DNA of 64,000 nucleotides. Source: Bacteroidia bacterium. Its GTDB lineage: Bacteria; Bacteroidota; Bacteroidia; SpSt-205. Position numbers and translations under genes: made by a program. Location of the stretch: positions 1-64,000 of the forward strand of contig JAOAHZ010000007.1 of assembly GCA_026414975.1 (NCBI GenBank), read 5' to 3'. Shown one piece after another: positions 46,841-55,018 of this stretch. How positions within the stretch are numbered: position 1 is the stretch's first letter; the number at the start of each line of letters is the position of its first letter. The notes below the pieces were generated by a model. It saw nothing but the letters and a program-made list of their open reading frames with translations. It was not told the DNA's origin and did not search any database.

Positions 46841-48550
46841 TCATCGCGCCCACTTCTGGAGTTTCTCTCGGGCGAGCCGAGCATATAGGCTGCCAGGCAG
46901 CTCTCGTAGGAGACGCTCGTAATATTGAGCTGCTTCCTTGGGAGTGCGACTCAGCTCCCCCAGTAGATAAAGCGCCTCATCGCGGTATAGGCTTTCTGAG
47001 TCAGGATAGTCAGCCAAAAGAGTCAAGTAAGTCCGGGCTTGAGCGCTATCCCGCTGAGCGAGACAATGTTGGGACTTAAGCCACAGCACATCATCAGTAA
47101 TAGGATGTCCGCGATAGACTTTCTCCAACGAGTCCAACAGCCGAAAGGACTCCGCCAAGCGACCCTGATACCGCAGAAGCTCAGCCCGAGCAAACTGATA
47201 CAGGGGCTCAGAAAGGGTATCCGGCTTCAGATTATCTTCTATATGCCAAAAGAGCTGGATGGCATCGTTAGAGAGGTCATCTTGGGTATCGTATTTGAGG
47301 AGGCGCAAACGCGTCTTGGCCAGCTCAAATTCCCCCTGAAAGTATGCCAAGCGTGCTAACTGATAATATACTTCGCTTTGCCAGGTAGACTGGGCTAATC
47401 GGGTTTCCACTTCTAAAAGATAGAGTCGGCTTCGGGTGAAGTCGCCTCGCTGCATCGCAGCCTCAGCGAGGAGAAGGTATTTTTGGGCAAGAGCGGCCGC
47501 CGTAGGCGGGTCAAAAGTTTCCATGAGCCGTAGCACCGAATCAGCCTCTCCCAAGCGAAGGTGCCAGCGGGCTTTCTCTAAGCGAAGCGCTGTCGAGTAG
47601 GGAGACCTCTTCAACAACGAATCTACCAGAGCCAGGGCGCGGCGAGGCTCACGCAAGATAGCTTCTGCCTCAGCAAAGCGAGCCAGCGCCGTGTTATAAT
47701 ACGGGCAGACTTCTCCTACCGTAAGAAGCAAGCGGAAGGCCTCCACAGCGGTAGAGAAAAGGCCGCGTTCATAAGCCATCCAACCCACCTCATATAGAGG
47801 ACGACAGTCGCGCTCTAAACGAAAGGCTGCCCGAGCGTATCGCAGAGCCTCCGAGTAGTTTTCTGTCAAGAGATAGAAGCGCAGCAAAAGGATAGCGTAA
47901 GCGGGATGTGGGGCGTTCTGCCAAGACTCTAAAAGCGATAGCTCTACACTATCCGCTGAGACCCCATCTTCTAAGTATCGCTTGAGTACGGAGAAGAGGG
48001 TGTCGACCGGAATAGCTTGAGCTTGCCAGAAGAGGAGCCATTCCCGCCAAGCAAGGTGAAGCAGTCTATCCCGCTCATAGGAGAGAATAAGGGCTTCGGC
48101 GTAAGCATGCGGCAAGGGATTGAGGCGGCGTGCTGAGATAAGGGCTACCCGCTGCCAATCTAATCGTCCCCAGACTCGCTGAGCAACCTCCGCCATAGCC
48201 TCTAAGGTGGGTAGAGCTAAATCATTACGCTCAACCAAAGCCTGCCATTCACGGTCGGTGCTTGTGTCGCCCTCTAAGGACCGACGACGCAGCTCCCAAG
48301 CACTTCCCCAGACCGATAATTTACCTTTCTGACGCTCGGTTTGCACCCATTTTCCATACTCATTCACCTTTTGTTGCTGTAAGAGGCATTCTACCGCATA
48401 GGTACCCCATAGATAGTCTTTAGTGCGATCAAAAAGTCGCTTGAAGTGCGGGTAGGCCTCCTCGTATCGCCCCATGCGGAAAAGCTCCACAGCGGGGCGA
48501 GGGTCCTGAGCCCAGAGGCCAGTCCATACAAGAAGAAGAGCTTTTCTCAT
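46841..48550 (-). CDS. Exported TPR-repeat protein
   Basis: 569-residue exported protein. The signal peptide ends LVWTGLWAQ. The rest is almost all helical with repeated TPR-like pairs of about 34 residues, for example FRMGRYEEAYPHFKRLF, RFYLLTENYSEALRYARAAF, LVDSLLKRSPYSTALRLEKA and YLLGELSRTPKEAAQYYERL. No enzyme motif is visible. TPR proteins of this sort in Bacteroidota act in outer-membrane assembly and gliding (GldK/N partners, BamD), but I cannot name it. It starts 4 nt inside the end of rseP, so it is coupled to it. Confidence 0.85.
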   Translation of the reverse strand: MRKALLLVWTGLWAQDPRPAVELFRMGRYEEAYPHFKRLFDRTKDYLWGTYAVECLLQQQKVNEYGKWVQTERQKGKLSVWGSAWELRRRSLEGDTSTDREWQALVERNDLALPTLEAMAEVAQRVWGRLDWQRVALISARRLNPLPHAYAEALILSYERDRLLHLAWREWLLFWQAQAIPVDTLFSVLKRYLEDGVSADSVELSLLESWQNAPHPAYAILLLRFYLLTENYSEALRYARAAFRLERDCRPLYEVGWMAYERGLFSTAVEAFRLLLTVGEVCPYYNTALARFAEAEAILREPRRALALVDSLLKRSPYSTALRLEKARWHLRLGEADSVLRLMETFDPPTAAALAQKYLLLAEAAMQRGDFTRSRLYLLEVETRLAQSTWQSEVYYQLARLAYFQGEFELAKTRLRLLKYDTQDDLSNDAIQLFWHIEDNLKPDTLSEPLYQFARAELLRYQGRLAESFRLLDSLEKVYRGHPITDDVLWLKSQHCLAQRDSAQARTYLTLLADYPDSESLYRDEALYLLGELSRTPKEAAQYYERLLRELPGSLYARLAREKLQKWAR

Positions 48551-49854
48551 AGTCGCCGCAAATCATTCCAGAAAGCAAAAATCATCAAAGCCAAAATGAA
48601 AGCCAGTCCTATATACTGAGCTACTTCTCGGAGACGATATGAGGGTTCGCGCCGAAAGAGCGCTTCTAATCCCAAGAAGAGCAGATGCCCTCCGTCCAAT
48701 AGGGGTATGGGGAGTAGATTCATGAAAGCTAAAATGAGGCTGAGAGCTGCTGTGAAAGCTAAAAAGCCAAGCCAGCCGCTGGTTTCGAAGGTGCGTCCGG
48801 CCACTCGGGCGATACCAATAGGCCCGGCGACACTCTCTGAGATGCGGGCTTGCCCCGTGATAAGATAAACGAGGGCCTTAAGATTGGCGGCTGTTATGCG
48901 ATAAGCCTGCGAGACTGCCACACCCATTGCATCGGAAAGGGATAAGGTCCGTATCTCCTGGGGCAGTTCTACAGCAGGAAAGGCTTGGAGGCGATAAGCG
49001 GTGTCCAAGCGGACTCCCACCTGGAAGGAGGAGGTTCCCCGGCGCACTTCCACCACCACAGAGTCGCGACGCAGCTTTTGGAGGATCTCCCTCATATGAC
49101 TGAAACTGCTCACGAGCTCCCCCTCTATACGGAGGACTAAGTCTCCCTTTTGCAAGCCAGCTCGGGCTGCGGGCCCACCCGGCACCGGCTCTATCTGCGC
49201 TGGCAGCCTCAAAGCCAGTACCTCCCTACCCCGCCCGTACAAACTCAGCAGACTATCCCGTACAGAAGGAGACACACCGAGAGAAAGCGTATCCTTGCCT
49301 CGTAAAATCGTTAGAGTGGGGTGTTCAGATAAGAGCCATTCAGGCGAAGAAACGACATCTAAATAGGCCGGCTCACCATTCACCGCTAAAAGGCGATCGC
49401 CGGTTTGAATGCCAAGTAAGGGCTGCGCTTCTAATCCTAACTCCCAGCGCATGAGCGGTACTCGTCGTATACCCGACAGATAGAAAATCCCCGTTAGAAC
49501 CAGCAAGGCATAAAGGACATTCATGAGAGGGCCCCCAGCTATCACTAAGGCTCGCTGAGGCAAAGGCTTTGCTCGAAACTCATCCGGAGCAGGCGCAGAA
49601 GGAAGCCCGCCTCGCTTGCCAAGCTGACTCTCATCCACCATTCCAGCTATCTTCACGTACCCACCCAGCGGTAGAATCCCAATCCCATATTCCGTATCCT
49701 TGCGCTTCCAACTCCATAGCTTGGTGGGCCAGTCAAAGAAGAGATAAAACTTCTCCACGCGCATCCCAAAGGCCTTGGCTGGCAGAAAGTGGCCCAGCTC
49801 GTGAATGATAATGAGCAGGCTCAGCGCCAGCACAAACAGTCCCAGTGTTACCAC
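48547..49854 (-). CDS. rseP: Site-2 intramembrane protease RseP
   Basis: Inner-membrane zinc metalloprotease that cuts membrane proteins within the bilayer; in E. coli it acts in the sigma-E envelope-stress pathway. The zinc motif HELGH is at residues 18-22, near the end of TM1. A PDZ domain lies around 210-290 (PGGPAARAGLQKGDLVLRIEG), and the second catalytic motif is in LLPIPLLDGGHLL near the C-terminus, with a last TM after it. The start is GTG at 49854. The TPR gene downstream overlaps by 4 nt. pspA and fbp lie upstream in the same direction. Confidence 0.95.
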   Translation of the reverse strand: MVTLGLFVLALSLLIIIHELGHFLPAKAFGMRVEKFYLFFDWPTKLWSWKRKDTEYGIGILPLGGYVKIAGMVDESQLGKRGGLPSAPAPDEFRAKPLPQRALVIAGGPLMNVLYALLVLTGIFYLSGIRRVPLMRWELGLEAQPLLGIQTGDRLLAVNGEPAYLDVVSSPEWLLSEHPTLTILRGKDTLSLGVSPSVRDSLLSLYGRGREVLALRLPAQIEPVPGGPAARAGLQKGDLVLRIEGELVSSFSHMREILQKLRRDSVVVEVRRGTSSFQVGVRLDTAYRLQAFPAVELPQEIRTLSLSDAMGVAVSQAYRITAANLKALVYLITGQARISESVAGPIGIARVAGRTFETSGWLGFLAFTAALSLILAFMNLLPIPLLDGGHLLFLGLEALFRREPSYRLREVAQYIGLAFILALMIFAFWNDLRRL

Positions 49855-49863
49855 ACCCGAATA

Positions 49864-49881
49864 TAACGAAAAGTTTCGTTA
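49864..49881. repeat. Short interrupted palindrome upstream of rseP
   Basis: TAACGAAA-AG-TTTCGTTA, two perfect 8-bp arms. It spans the stop codon of the 81-residue ORF and lies 10 nt before the GTG of rseP. It looks like an operator half-site pair, but coding constraint covers 3 bp of it and it may be chance. Confidence 0.4.
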
Positions 49882-50124
49882 GAGTAAGGACTTGTCCGAA
49901 GGGGGGGGCGTGGATTCTGGGTCAGAGGGCTGGGACGAAGAAGGGTCATCTAAAGTCTCAGCGAGACCAAGCCCCCGCAGCGAGGCTTCCATTTGTTGCA
50001 GATGCCACTCGGCCTTTTGGCGTAGGGCGTGGCGACGAAGCTGCTCCAAGATAGCCTTTCGCTCTAAGAGGTCTTTCTTGTAAAATGCCTTGAGGCTTTC
50101 GTACTCTTCTGGGGTGTAGGGCAT
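49879..50124 (-). CDS. Small charged protein encoded next to pspA
   Basis: 81-residue protein of unknown function. The first 45 residues form a charged, helical stretch (YESLKAFYKKDLLERKAIL). The rest is a Pro/Ser/Asp-rich tail that ends PPPSDKSLL. The adjacent PspA ends in a similar way, EPTDKHSLL. Start codon and pspA stop overlap by 1 nt (TAATG). It lies between pspA and rseP on the same strand, so it may be part of the same envelope-stress module. No cysteines or signal peptide are seen. Confidence 0.7.
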   Translation of the reverse strand: MPYTPEEYESLKAFYKKDLLERKAILEQLRRHALRQKAEWHLQQMEASLRGLGLAETLDDPSSSQPSDPESTPPPSDKSLL

Positions 50125-50855
50125 TATAGGAGAGAATGTTTGTCGGTGGGTTCTGAAATACCCTGTTGGGGTGGAGGCGGGGCAGCCTCTAAGCCCAGCT
50201 CAGATTTCAGGCGAGCCAAGGACTCTCGGGCTTGAATGCGCTCCATTTCCTCATCCACTTTGAGTCGGGAGGTATCTATGCTCTCTATAGCTAGTTCTAA
50301 ACGAGCCTCATACTTAGCAGACTTTTCTTGGAGGCGCCTTACCATTTCATCGTGGGTTTGATCTATGCCCCCTACCTCAAACTGCTCAAACGCTTCAGCG
50401 ATTTGAGCCTGCCATTTAGCACGTTCGTACTGCTGGAGAGCAGCGCGAGCTTCTTGGATTTTTCGTTCCCGCTCACGCATGAAGAGCTTCTTGACTTCTA
50501 AGGCTTTTTCGTAAGCTCGGCGAGCAGCTTCTAACTCCACTTGGGTTTGAGCGATGCTTTGTTTGAGCTTTTCTATCCGAAGGGCGTACTGTTCAGCCAA
50601 ATCTTCCCGATTTTGACTAAGGGCAGCTCGCACGCGAGCTATGAGTTCGTTGTACTCTTTCTGATATTTCTCTATTTCGCGCTCAAGCAGGGTAACCGTC
50701 GCCTTCACCGAGGCGATGTGTTCATTCATTTTAGGGACTTGCTCATTGAGCTCACGGATATTTTGCTCTAAAATCAGCTTGGGGTCTTCTATGGTCTCCA
50801 CGGCTTTGCCGAGGAGGGCGCGTATAGCCCGCTTAAGTCGCTTCCACAGGGACAT
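50124..50855 (-). CDS. pspA: PspA/IM30-family membrane-maintenance protein
   Basis: 243-residue coiled-coil protein of the ESCRT-III-like PspA/IM30 superfamily, which binds and stabilises stressed membranes. The N-terminal amphipathic helix MSLWKRLKRAIRALLGKAVE is followed by the family segment EDPKLILEQNIRELNEQ and long helices to about 215. The last 25 residues are Pro-rich and end EPTDKHSLL. It overlaps fbp by 23 nt upstream and touches the 81-residue ORF downstream. No PspF-type regulator is seen. Confidence 0.93.
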   Translation of the reverse strand: MSLWKRLKRAIRALLGKAVETIEDPKLILEQNIRELNEQVPKMNEHIASVKATVTLLEREIEKYQKEYNELIARVRAALSQNREDLAEQYALRIEKLKQSIAQTQVELEAARRAYEKALEVKKLFMRERERKIQEARAALQQYERAKWQAQIAEAFEQFEVGGIDQTHDEMVRRLQEKSAKYEARLELAIESIDTSRLKVDEEMERIQARESLARLKSELGLEAAPPPPQQGISEPTDKHSLL

Positions 50856-51834
50856 CTTCGTTCAGAAAGGCAGTTACACGATCTATTTCAGAAGCTGGAC
50901 CCAAGAAGAGAGGCGTACGCTGGTGGATAGCCGTCGGCGTTACATCCAGTAGCGAGCAAGTCCCGTTGGTGGCCTTACCGCCTGCTTGTTCAGTTAGCCA
51001 AGCCATCGGATACCCTTCGTACAAAAGGCGGAGCTTGCCCTCTGGTTTTTTCAAGGTGCCAGGATACATGAAGAGGCCGCCCTTAAGGAGGTTGCGGTGA
51101 AAGTCCGCTACTAAGGAGCCTACATACCGAAGAGAAGGAGACTGAGGAGCTTTGCGGTTATGAGCATGAAGGTCTGCTACATAACGCTGAAGACCAGGAG
51201 CCCATTCGTGGAGTTGATTGTCGTTGAAGGAGTAGTAAGTAAGTTGGGGGGGCATTTGGACTTGAGGGTAGGTTAGAAGAAACTCCCCTGCCGCTGGTTC
51301 TAAAGTAAAGCCATGAACACCTTGCCCCGTAGTATAAAAGAGGAGGGTGCTCGTCCCGTATAGAATGTAACCCGCAGCAACTTGCTTTCGCCCCCCTTGT
51401 AGAAAGTCAGCCTCTGTGCAAGGTGTGCCCGAAGGCGTAAGCCGTCGATACACGGAGAAAATAGTCCCAACAGGTACGCCCACATCTATGTTGGATGAGC
51501 CATCCAGCGGATCCAAGAGAACAACATACTTGCCGTCGGGATTGAGCGGGAGAATCTCATCCTCTTCCTCCGAAGCCAGACCTGCCACATGAGGGTTTTT
51601 AGAGAAAAGATTTATAAGCAGGCGATTGGCCATAGCATCCAACTTTTGGACACTTTCACCCTGTATATTGGTCAGGCCGAGCTCGCCTAAGAAGCCAGCG
51701 AGGGAAGCCCGCCGAAGGTAGAAGCTAACGAGCTTAGCTCCAAGACTCAGGTCTCGAAGGATTTTAGAGAAGGCGCCTGTGGCTCCCTCAAACTCCTGCT
51801 GGCGATCAGCAATAAACTGCTCCAGCGTAACCAT
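50833..51834 (-). CDS. fbp: Fructose-1,6-bisphosphatase, class I
   Basis: Cytoplasmic gluconeogenic enzyme, 333 residues. The metal-binding core is LDPLDGSSNIDVGVPVGTIF, preceded by GLASEEEDEIL and followed by the substrate region with GGLFMYPGT and PMAWLTEQAGGKATNG. The start is ATG 51834 with VTLEQFIADRQQEF, the usual class I N-terminus. That ATG is 1 nt after the 3' end of tRNA-Ser, leaving no room for a ribosome-binding site. pspA follows with a 23-nt overlap. Confidence 0.96.
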   Translation of the reverse strand: MVTLEQFIADRQQEFEGATGAFSKILRDLSLGAKLVSFYLRRASLAGFLGELGLTNIQGESVQKLDAMANRLLINLFSKNPHVAGLASEEEDEILPLNPDGKYVVLLDPLDGSSNIDVGVPVGTIFSVYRRLTPSGTPCTEADFLQGGRKQVAAGYILYGTSTLLFYTTGQGVHGFTLEPAAGEFLLTYPQVQMPPQLTYYSFNDNQLHEWAPGLQRYVADLHAHNRKAPQSPSLRYVGSLVADFHRNLLKGGLFMYPGTLKKPEGKLRLLYEGYPMAWLTEQAGGKATNGTCSLLDVTPTAIHQRTPLFLGPASEIDRVTAFLNEDVPVEAT

Positions 51835-51835
51835 G

Positions 51836-51923
51836 CGGAGGGAGAGGGATTCGAACCCCCGAGCCCGCTTAGCGAGCTACCTGATTTCAAGTCAGGCCCG
51901 TTCGACCACTCCGGCATCCCTCC
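51836..51923 (-). tRNA. tRNA-Ser (TGA)
   Basis: The 88-nt class II tRNA has acceptor GGAGGGA/TCCCTCC, anticodon stem CCTGA/TCAGG enclosing CTTGAAA (anticodon TGA), a long variable arm (GCTCGCTAAGCGGGC) and T-arm CGGGGG-TTCGAAT-CCC. The discriminator is G and CCA is not encoded. The fbp start codon follows after 1 nt. Confidence 0.96.
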
Positions 51924-51927
51924 ACAG

Positions 51928-51935
51928 CAAAAATA
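51928..51935 (-). promoter_or_regulatory. -7 promoter box TATTTTTG for tRNA-Ser
   Basis: TAnnTTTG match on the minus strand, 4 nt before the mature 5' end of tRNA-Ser. It would also drive fbp and the genes after it. Confidence 0.5.
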
Positions 51936-51948
51936 CGACAAGCCTGCT

Positions 51949-51956
51949 TATATTTG
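51949..51956 (+). promoter_or_regulatory. -7 promoter box TATATTTG for porV
   Basis: TAnnTTTG match on the plus strand, 22 nt before the porV ATG. This is the one protein gene with a clear box and a longer leader. Confidence 0.55.
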
Positions 51957-51978
51957 CCGGCGATCCTTCTCGCTCTGT

Positions 51979-53097
51979 ATGCGAAGCCACATCGTACCAC
52001 TTGGATTACTCATCACTTGTGCATACGCCCAAGCTCAATCTAACCCTGCAGGTCAGATTCGGGCTATCACAACGGCTGTTCCATTCCTTCTGATTTGTCC
52101 CGATGCCCGAAGTGGGGGCATGGCAGAAACCGGCGTCGCTCTACCGCCAAACATGTACAGCATGCACTGGAATGTGGGAGCCTTGGCTTTAGCCGAAGAA
52201 AGAGGAGGTATAGCTTTCTCGTATACCCCCTGGCTGCGCGCACTTGGGATTGGCGATATCAATCACTTCTACCTGCCAGGCTATGCCCACTTAGGGGAAA
52301 AAGCGGGTACTATCGGTGCATCCATGACCTTTTTTAGCTTAGGGCGAATAGAATTCACAGACAACGCCGGCATCAAAACAGGCGAGTATGATGCAAATGA
52401 GTTTTCTTTCTCCGCTGGGTACAGTCGCCTCTTAGCCAGTAACCTGTCAGCGGGCGTTGCTCTCAAATACATTCAAAGTAACCTCACAGGTGCTACCACG
52501 GTGGGAGGGCTTACGACTCAGCCTGGCCGCTCTGTCGCTGGTGACCTCGGGTTATACTACCAAAAAGACTTCACCCTCAAAGTGCGCCCTCAAGCCATCC
52601 CGACCACCTTCCGATGGGGTGTCAGCTTATCTAATGTCGGCGCCAAAATGGCTTACACCGCTTCTGGACAGCGCGACTTCATTCCAACCAACCTACGCTT
52701 GGGTTACTCCTTCACCTTCAAAATAGATGACTTCAACAGCTTTACGCTCGCAAATGATTACAACAAGCTGTTAGTTCCCTCGGCGGGAGGTGCGGCCCAA
52801 GTTCCCCTCTTGGAAGGCATGTTCAAGAGTTTTGGGGATGCCAGGGGGGGATGGCGGGAGGAGCTATCTGAAATCTACTGGAGCATTGGAGCTGAATACG
52901 ACTACAACCGCCTTTTCCGCGTGCGGGGGGGTTTTTTCTACGAGGACCCCATGAAGGGCAACCGGCGATTCATCACGCTGGGAGCAGGCATCCATTTCCG
53001 CCGTTTAGGATTAGATTTAGCGTATCTTAATTCCCTTGTACAAAACCATCCCCTGCAGAATACCTTACGCTTCACCCTGTATCTGTCGTGGCAGTGA
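51979..53097 (+). CDS. porV: Type IX secretion outer-membrane protein PorV (LptO)
   Basis: Outer-membrane beta-barrel of the FadL/PorV type, 372 residues, needed in the T9SS to hand cargo from the translocon to the PorU sortase. The signal peptide ends CAYAQ (Gln18). Next come ITTAVPFLLICPDARSGGMA and ALPPNMYSMHWN, the well-conserved PorV start, and EERGGIAFSYTPWLRALG. Later strands include SLSNVGAKMAYT and the C-terminal LDLAYLNSLVQNHPLQNTLR. It diverges from tRNA-Ser and its 3' end overlaps lpxB by 26 nt. The PorU-like gene is 27 kb away. Confidence 0.93.
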   Translation: MRSHIVPLGLLITCAYAQAQSNPAGQIRAITTAVPFLLICPDARSGGMAETGVALPPNMYSMHWNVGALALAEERGGIAFSYTPWLRALGIGDINHFYLPGYAHLGEKAGTIGASMTFFSLGRIEFTDNAGIKTGEYDANEFSFSAGYSRLLASNLSAGVALKYIQSNLTGATTVGGLTTQPGRSVAGDLGLYYQKDFTLKVRPQAIPTTFRWGVSLSNVGAKMAYTASGQRDFIPTNLRLGYSFTFKIDDFNSFTLANDYNKLLVPSAGGAAQVPLLEGMFKSFGDARGGWREELSEIYWSIGAEYDYNRLFRVRGGFFYEDPMKGNRRFITLGAGIHFRRLGLDLAYLNSLVQNHPLQNTLRFTLYLSWQ

Positions 53098-54157
53098 GGA
53101 GAAGTTGAGCTACTGTCTCGGCTGTCCTCTGCTCTCCGAGCAGCACGCGAAGCTGCTGGAGCTTTTGCCTGATTTGTTCTGCCTTTTGTAGCTGTTCTCT
53201 GAGGGCTGAGGCTACTTTTTGGGGCGTACAATCGGACTGGATCAGCTCGGGAAAAACCCTCTCACCCAAAATTAGATTGGGCAGCCCAATGAAAGGCACC
53301 TGAACTAACCTTCTGGCGATGTGGTAAGATAAAGGATTGCCTTTGTAGAGGATAACCGTGGGAACGCCAAGAAGACCTGCTTCTAAAGTAGCGGTTCCTG
53401 AGGTAACGACCGCAGCCATCGCCCCGCGTAAAAGCTCAGGCGTATGACCCTCTATGTGAAGCAGACCGGGTGCTAAGTTCTTGTACAATGCTTCTGGTAG
53501 ATGACTCACTTTGGACACCAGAAAGTCATATTGGGGGAAAAGACCCACAAGCTCTACCATGACGGGAAGCATATGTTTCACTTCATGGACTCGACTGCCC
53601 GGAAGCAGAGCTATGTAAGGCCTCTCCCAAGAGAAGGGTTCTATGTCTCTGAGCCTCTCTACTAAAGGATGTCCCACGTAGATAGCGGAGACAGCATGTT
53701 TGGCATAAAACTCAGGTTCAAAAGGTAAGATGCAGAGGACCTGGATAAGCTCATTCCGTAAAGACCGAACCCGACCTGGATTCCATGCCCAGAGCTGAGG
53801 CGGGATAAAGTACGTAACGGGAATCCGATGCTTTACAGCCCAGCGAGCTAAGCGAAGATTGAGTCCAGGATAATCCACGAGGATGAGCCGATCCGGACGA
53901 TAAGCCAGAATATCCCGCCGTAAGTACCGATAAAGCCAAATAAAGCGAGGAAGATTTTGTAGGACCTCTATGAAACCTACCACAGCATAATCGCGCCAGT
54001 GAGCTGCCAGCTCCATACCTAATGCTGCCATGGCATCGCCTCCCATTCCACGCAAATGCAGGTTAGGGTGGAGCTGTCTCAAGACAGAGATAACAGATGC
54101 CGCATGCATTTCCCCGGATAGTTCACCCACTACCCAGTACAGCCGGAGCAGTTTCAT
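53072..54157 (-). CDS. lpxB: Lipid-A-disaccharide synthase
   Basis: Peripheral inner-membrane glycosyltransferase that joins UDP-diacylglucosamine and lipid X in lipid A synthesis, 361 residues. Family marks are the N-terminal GELSGEMHAASVI, RGMGGDAMAALGMEL, PPQLWAWNPGRVRSLR, YVGHPLVERL, ALLPGSRVHEVKHMLPV and TSGTATLEAGLLGVPTVILYKGNPLSY. A one-mismatch promoter box lies 7 nt before the ATG. It is convergent with porV, with 26 bp coding on both strands. Confidence 0.96.
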   Translation of the reverse strand: MKLLRLYWVVGELSGEMHAASVISVLRQLHPNLHLRGMGGDAMAALGMELAAHWRDYAVVGFIEVLQNLPRFIWLYRYLRRDILAYRPDRLILVDYPGLNLRLARWAVKHRIPVTYFIPPQLWAWNPGRVRSLRNELIQVLCILPFEPEFYAKHAVSAIYVGHPLVERLRDIEPFSWERPYIALLPGSRVHEVKHMLPVMVELVGLFPQYDFLVSKVSHLPEALYKNLAPGLLHIEGHTPELLRGAMAAVVTSGTATLEAGLLGVPTVILYKGNPLSYHIARRLVQVPFIGLPNLILGERVFPELIQSDCTPQKVASALREQLQKAEQIRQKLQQLRVLLGEQRTAETVAQLLLTATTDTG

Positions 54158-54494
54158 CGCTTAGCGAAGGTAAGCCGCTTTACCCCCGATAGACGCAGTC
54201 TAACTTAGCATAGGGTAAGTTCGGAGAAGGTACGTCCGCCTACCGTATGCTATCAGAAACCGTGAGAGATAGATTAGTACTCAAGTGGATAAAAACCCTG
54301 CCCCTTCTGCCTTAGGGAAAAAAGATGGACGAGCACCGGCCGAGCCTTGAAAGGGGGTACTCGTTAGTCTCACCTCTCTGAGGGGGTAGGAAAAACCGAG
54401 TAGATTGCCTGAGGAGACCTGAAGGTCGTTGAGATCAGTCGAGGGCATAGAGAAAGGCTTTTTACTGAGGATGGGAGCCGTTACATGCCTGCAG
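54158..54494. other. Intergenic stretch of 337 bp between tRNA-Thr and lpxB
   Basis: I see no gene here. It holds the weak lpxB promoter box at its left end. A small dyad (GACC-TGAA-GGTC, 54416-54427) and two GGGGGTA strings may be chance. I looked for tmRNA, SRP RNA and 6S-like features by eye and found none. Confidence 0.55.
54165..54172 (-). promoter_or_regulatory. Possible -7 box TACCTTCG for lpxB
   Basis: One mismatch to TAnnTTTG on the minus strand, 7 nt before the lpxB ATG. Confidence 0.35.
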
Positions 54495-54566
54495 AGCCCC
54501 CTGACGGATTCGAACCGCCGACCTACTGATTACAAATCAGTTGCTCTACCGCTGAGCTAAGGGGGC
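54495..54566 (-). tRNA. tRNA-Thr (TGT)
   Basis: The 72-nt cloverleaf has acceptor GCCCCCT/AGGGGGC, D-arm GCTC/GAGC, anticodon stem ACTGA/TCAGT enclosing TTTGTAA (anticodon TGT), and T-arm GGCGG-TTCGAAT-CCGTC. CCA is not encoded. It sits just after rplQ on the same strand but has its own promoter box. Confidence 0.97.
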
Positions 54567-54577
54567 CTTTTGAAGGG

Positions 54578-54585
54578 CAAATATA
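54578..54585 (-). promoter_or_regulatory. -7 promoter box TATATTTG for tRNA-Thr
   Basis: TAnnTTTG match on the minus strand, 11 nt before the mature 5' end, in the 26-bp gap after rplQ. Confidence 0.55.
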
Positions 54586-54592
54586 GCGATTC

Positions 54593-55015
54593 CTATTTCG
54601 TACGACGACGGCGACGAGAGCCTTTCGTCCGAGAGAGCGATTCGCCAGCGAGATAAGGATTGAAATCTACTAACTCAATCAAAGCCATCTCGGCTCCATC
54701 GCCATGGCGAGGACCTAACTTGAGCACCCGAGTGTAGCCTCCAGGACGCTGCATAATCGCCGGAGCTATCGTGCTATAAAGCTCCTTGATGGCCTCTTTG
54801 TCCTGCAAATATCCAAAGAGAATGCGGCGATTGTGCGTGGTATCCACTTTTGCCCGGGTCAAGAGCGGCTCAATGAAGCGGCGCAGAGCCTTGGCCTTAG
54901 CCAAGGTCGTAACGATACGCTTGTGCCTGATCAGCGATAAAGCCAAGTTTCTCAGGAGAGCGTCCCGATGAGCGTTTTTACGCCCTAAGTTATTGATGGT
55001 ATCTCCGTGTCGCAT
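54593..55015 (-). CDS. rplQ: 50S ribosomal protein bL17
   Basis: 140-residue large-subunit protein at the polypeptide exit tunnel region. The N-terminus [20 protein letters not shown] and the segment [20 protein letters not shown] are diagnostic. The C-terminus is an Arg/Lys-rich extension ([10 protein letters not shown]). It ends the alpha-operon part of the ribosomal cluster, 3 nt after rpoA. Confidence 0.97.
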   Translation of the reverse strand: MRHGDTINNLGRKNAHRDALLRNLALSLIRHKRIVTTLAKAKALRRFIEPLLTRAKVDTTHNRRILFGYLQDKEAIKELYSTIAPAIMQRPGGYTRVLKLGPRHGDGAEMALIELVDFNPYLAGESLSRTKGSRRRRRTK

Positions 55016-55018
55016 AGG

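Noticed and set aside
54158-54494. Non-coding RNA (SRP RNA, tmRNA, 6S) between lpxB and tRNA-Thr
   Set aside because: No conserved core of any of these RNAs was found on either strand; only small dyads are present.
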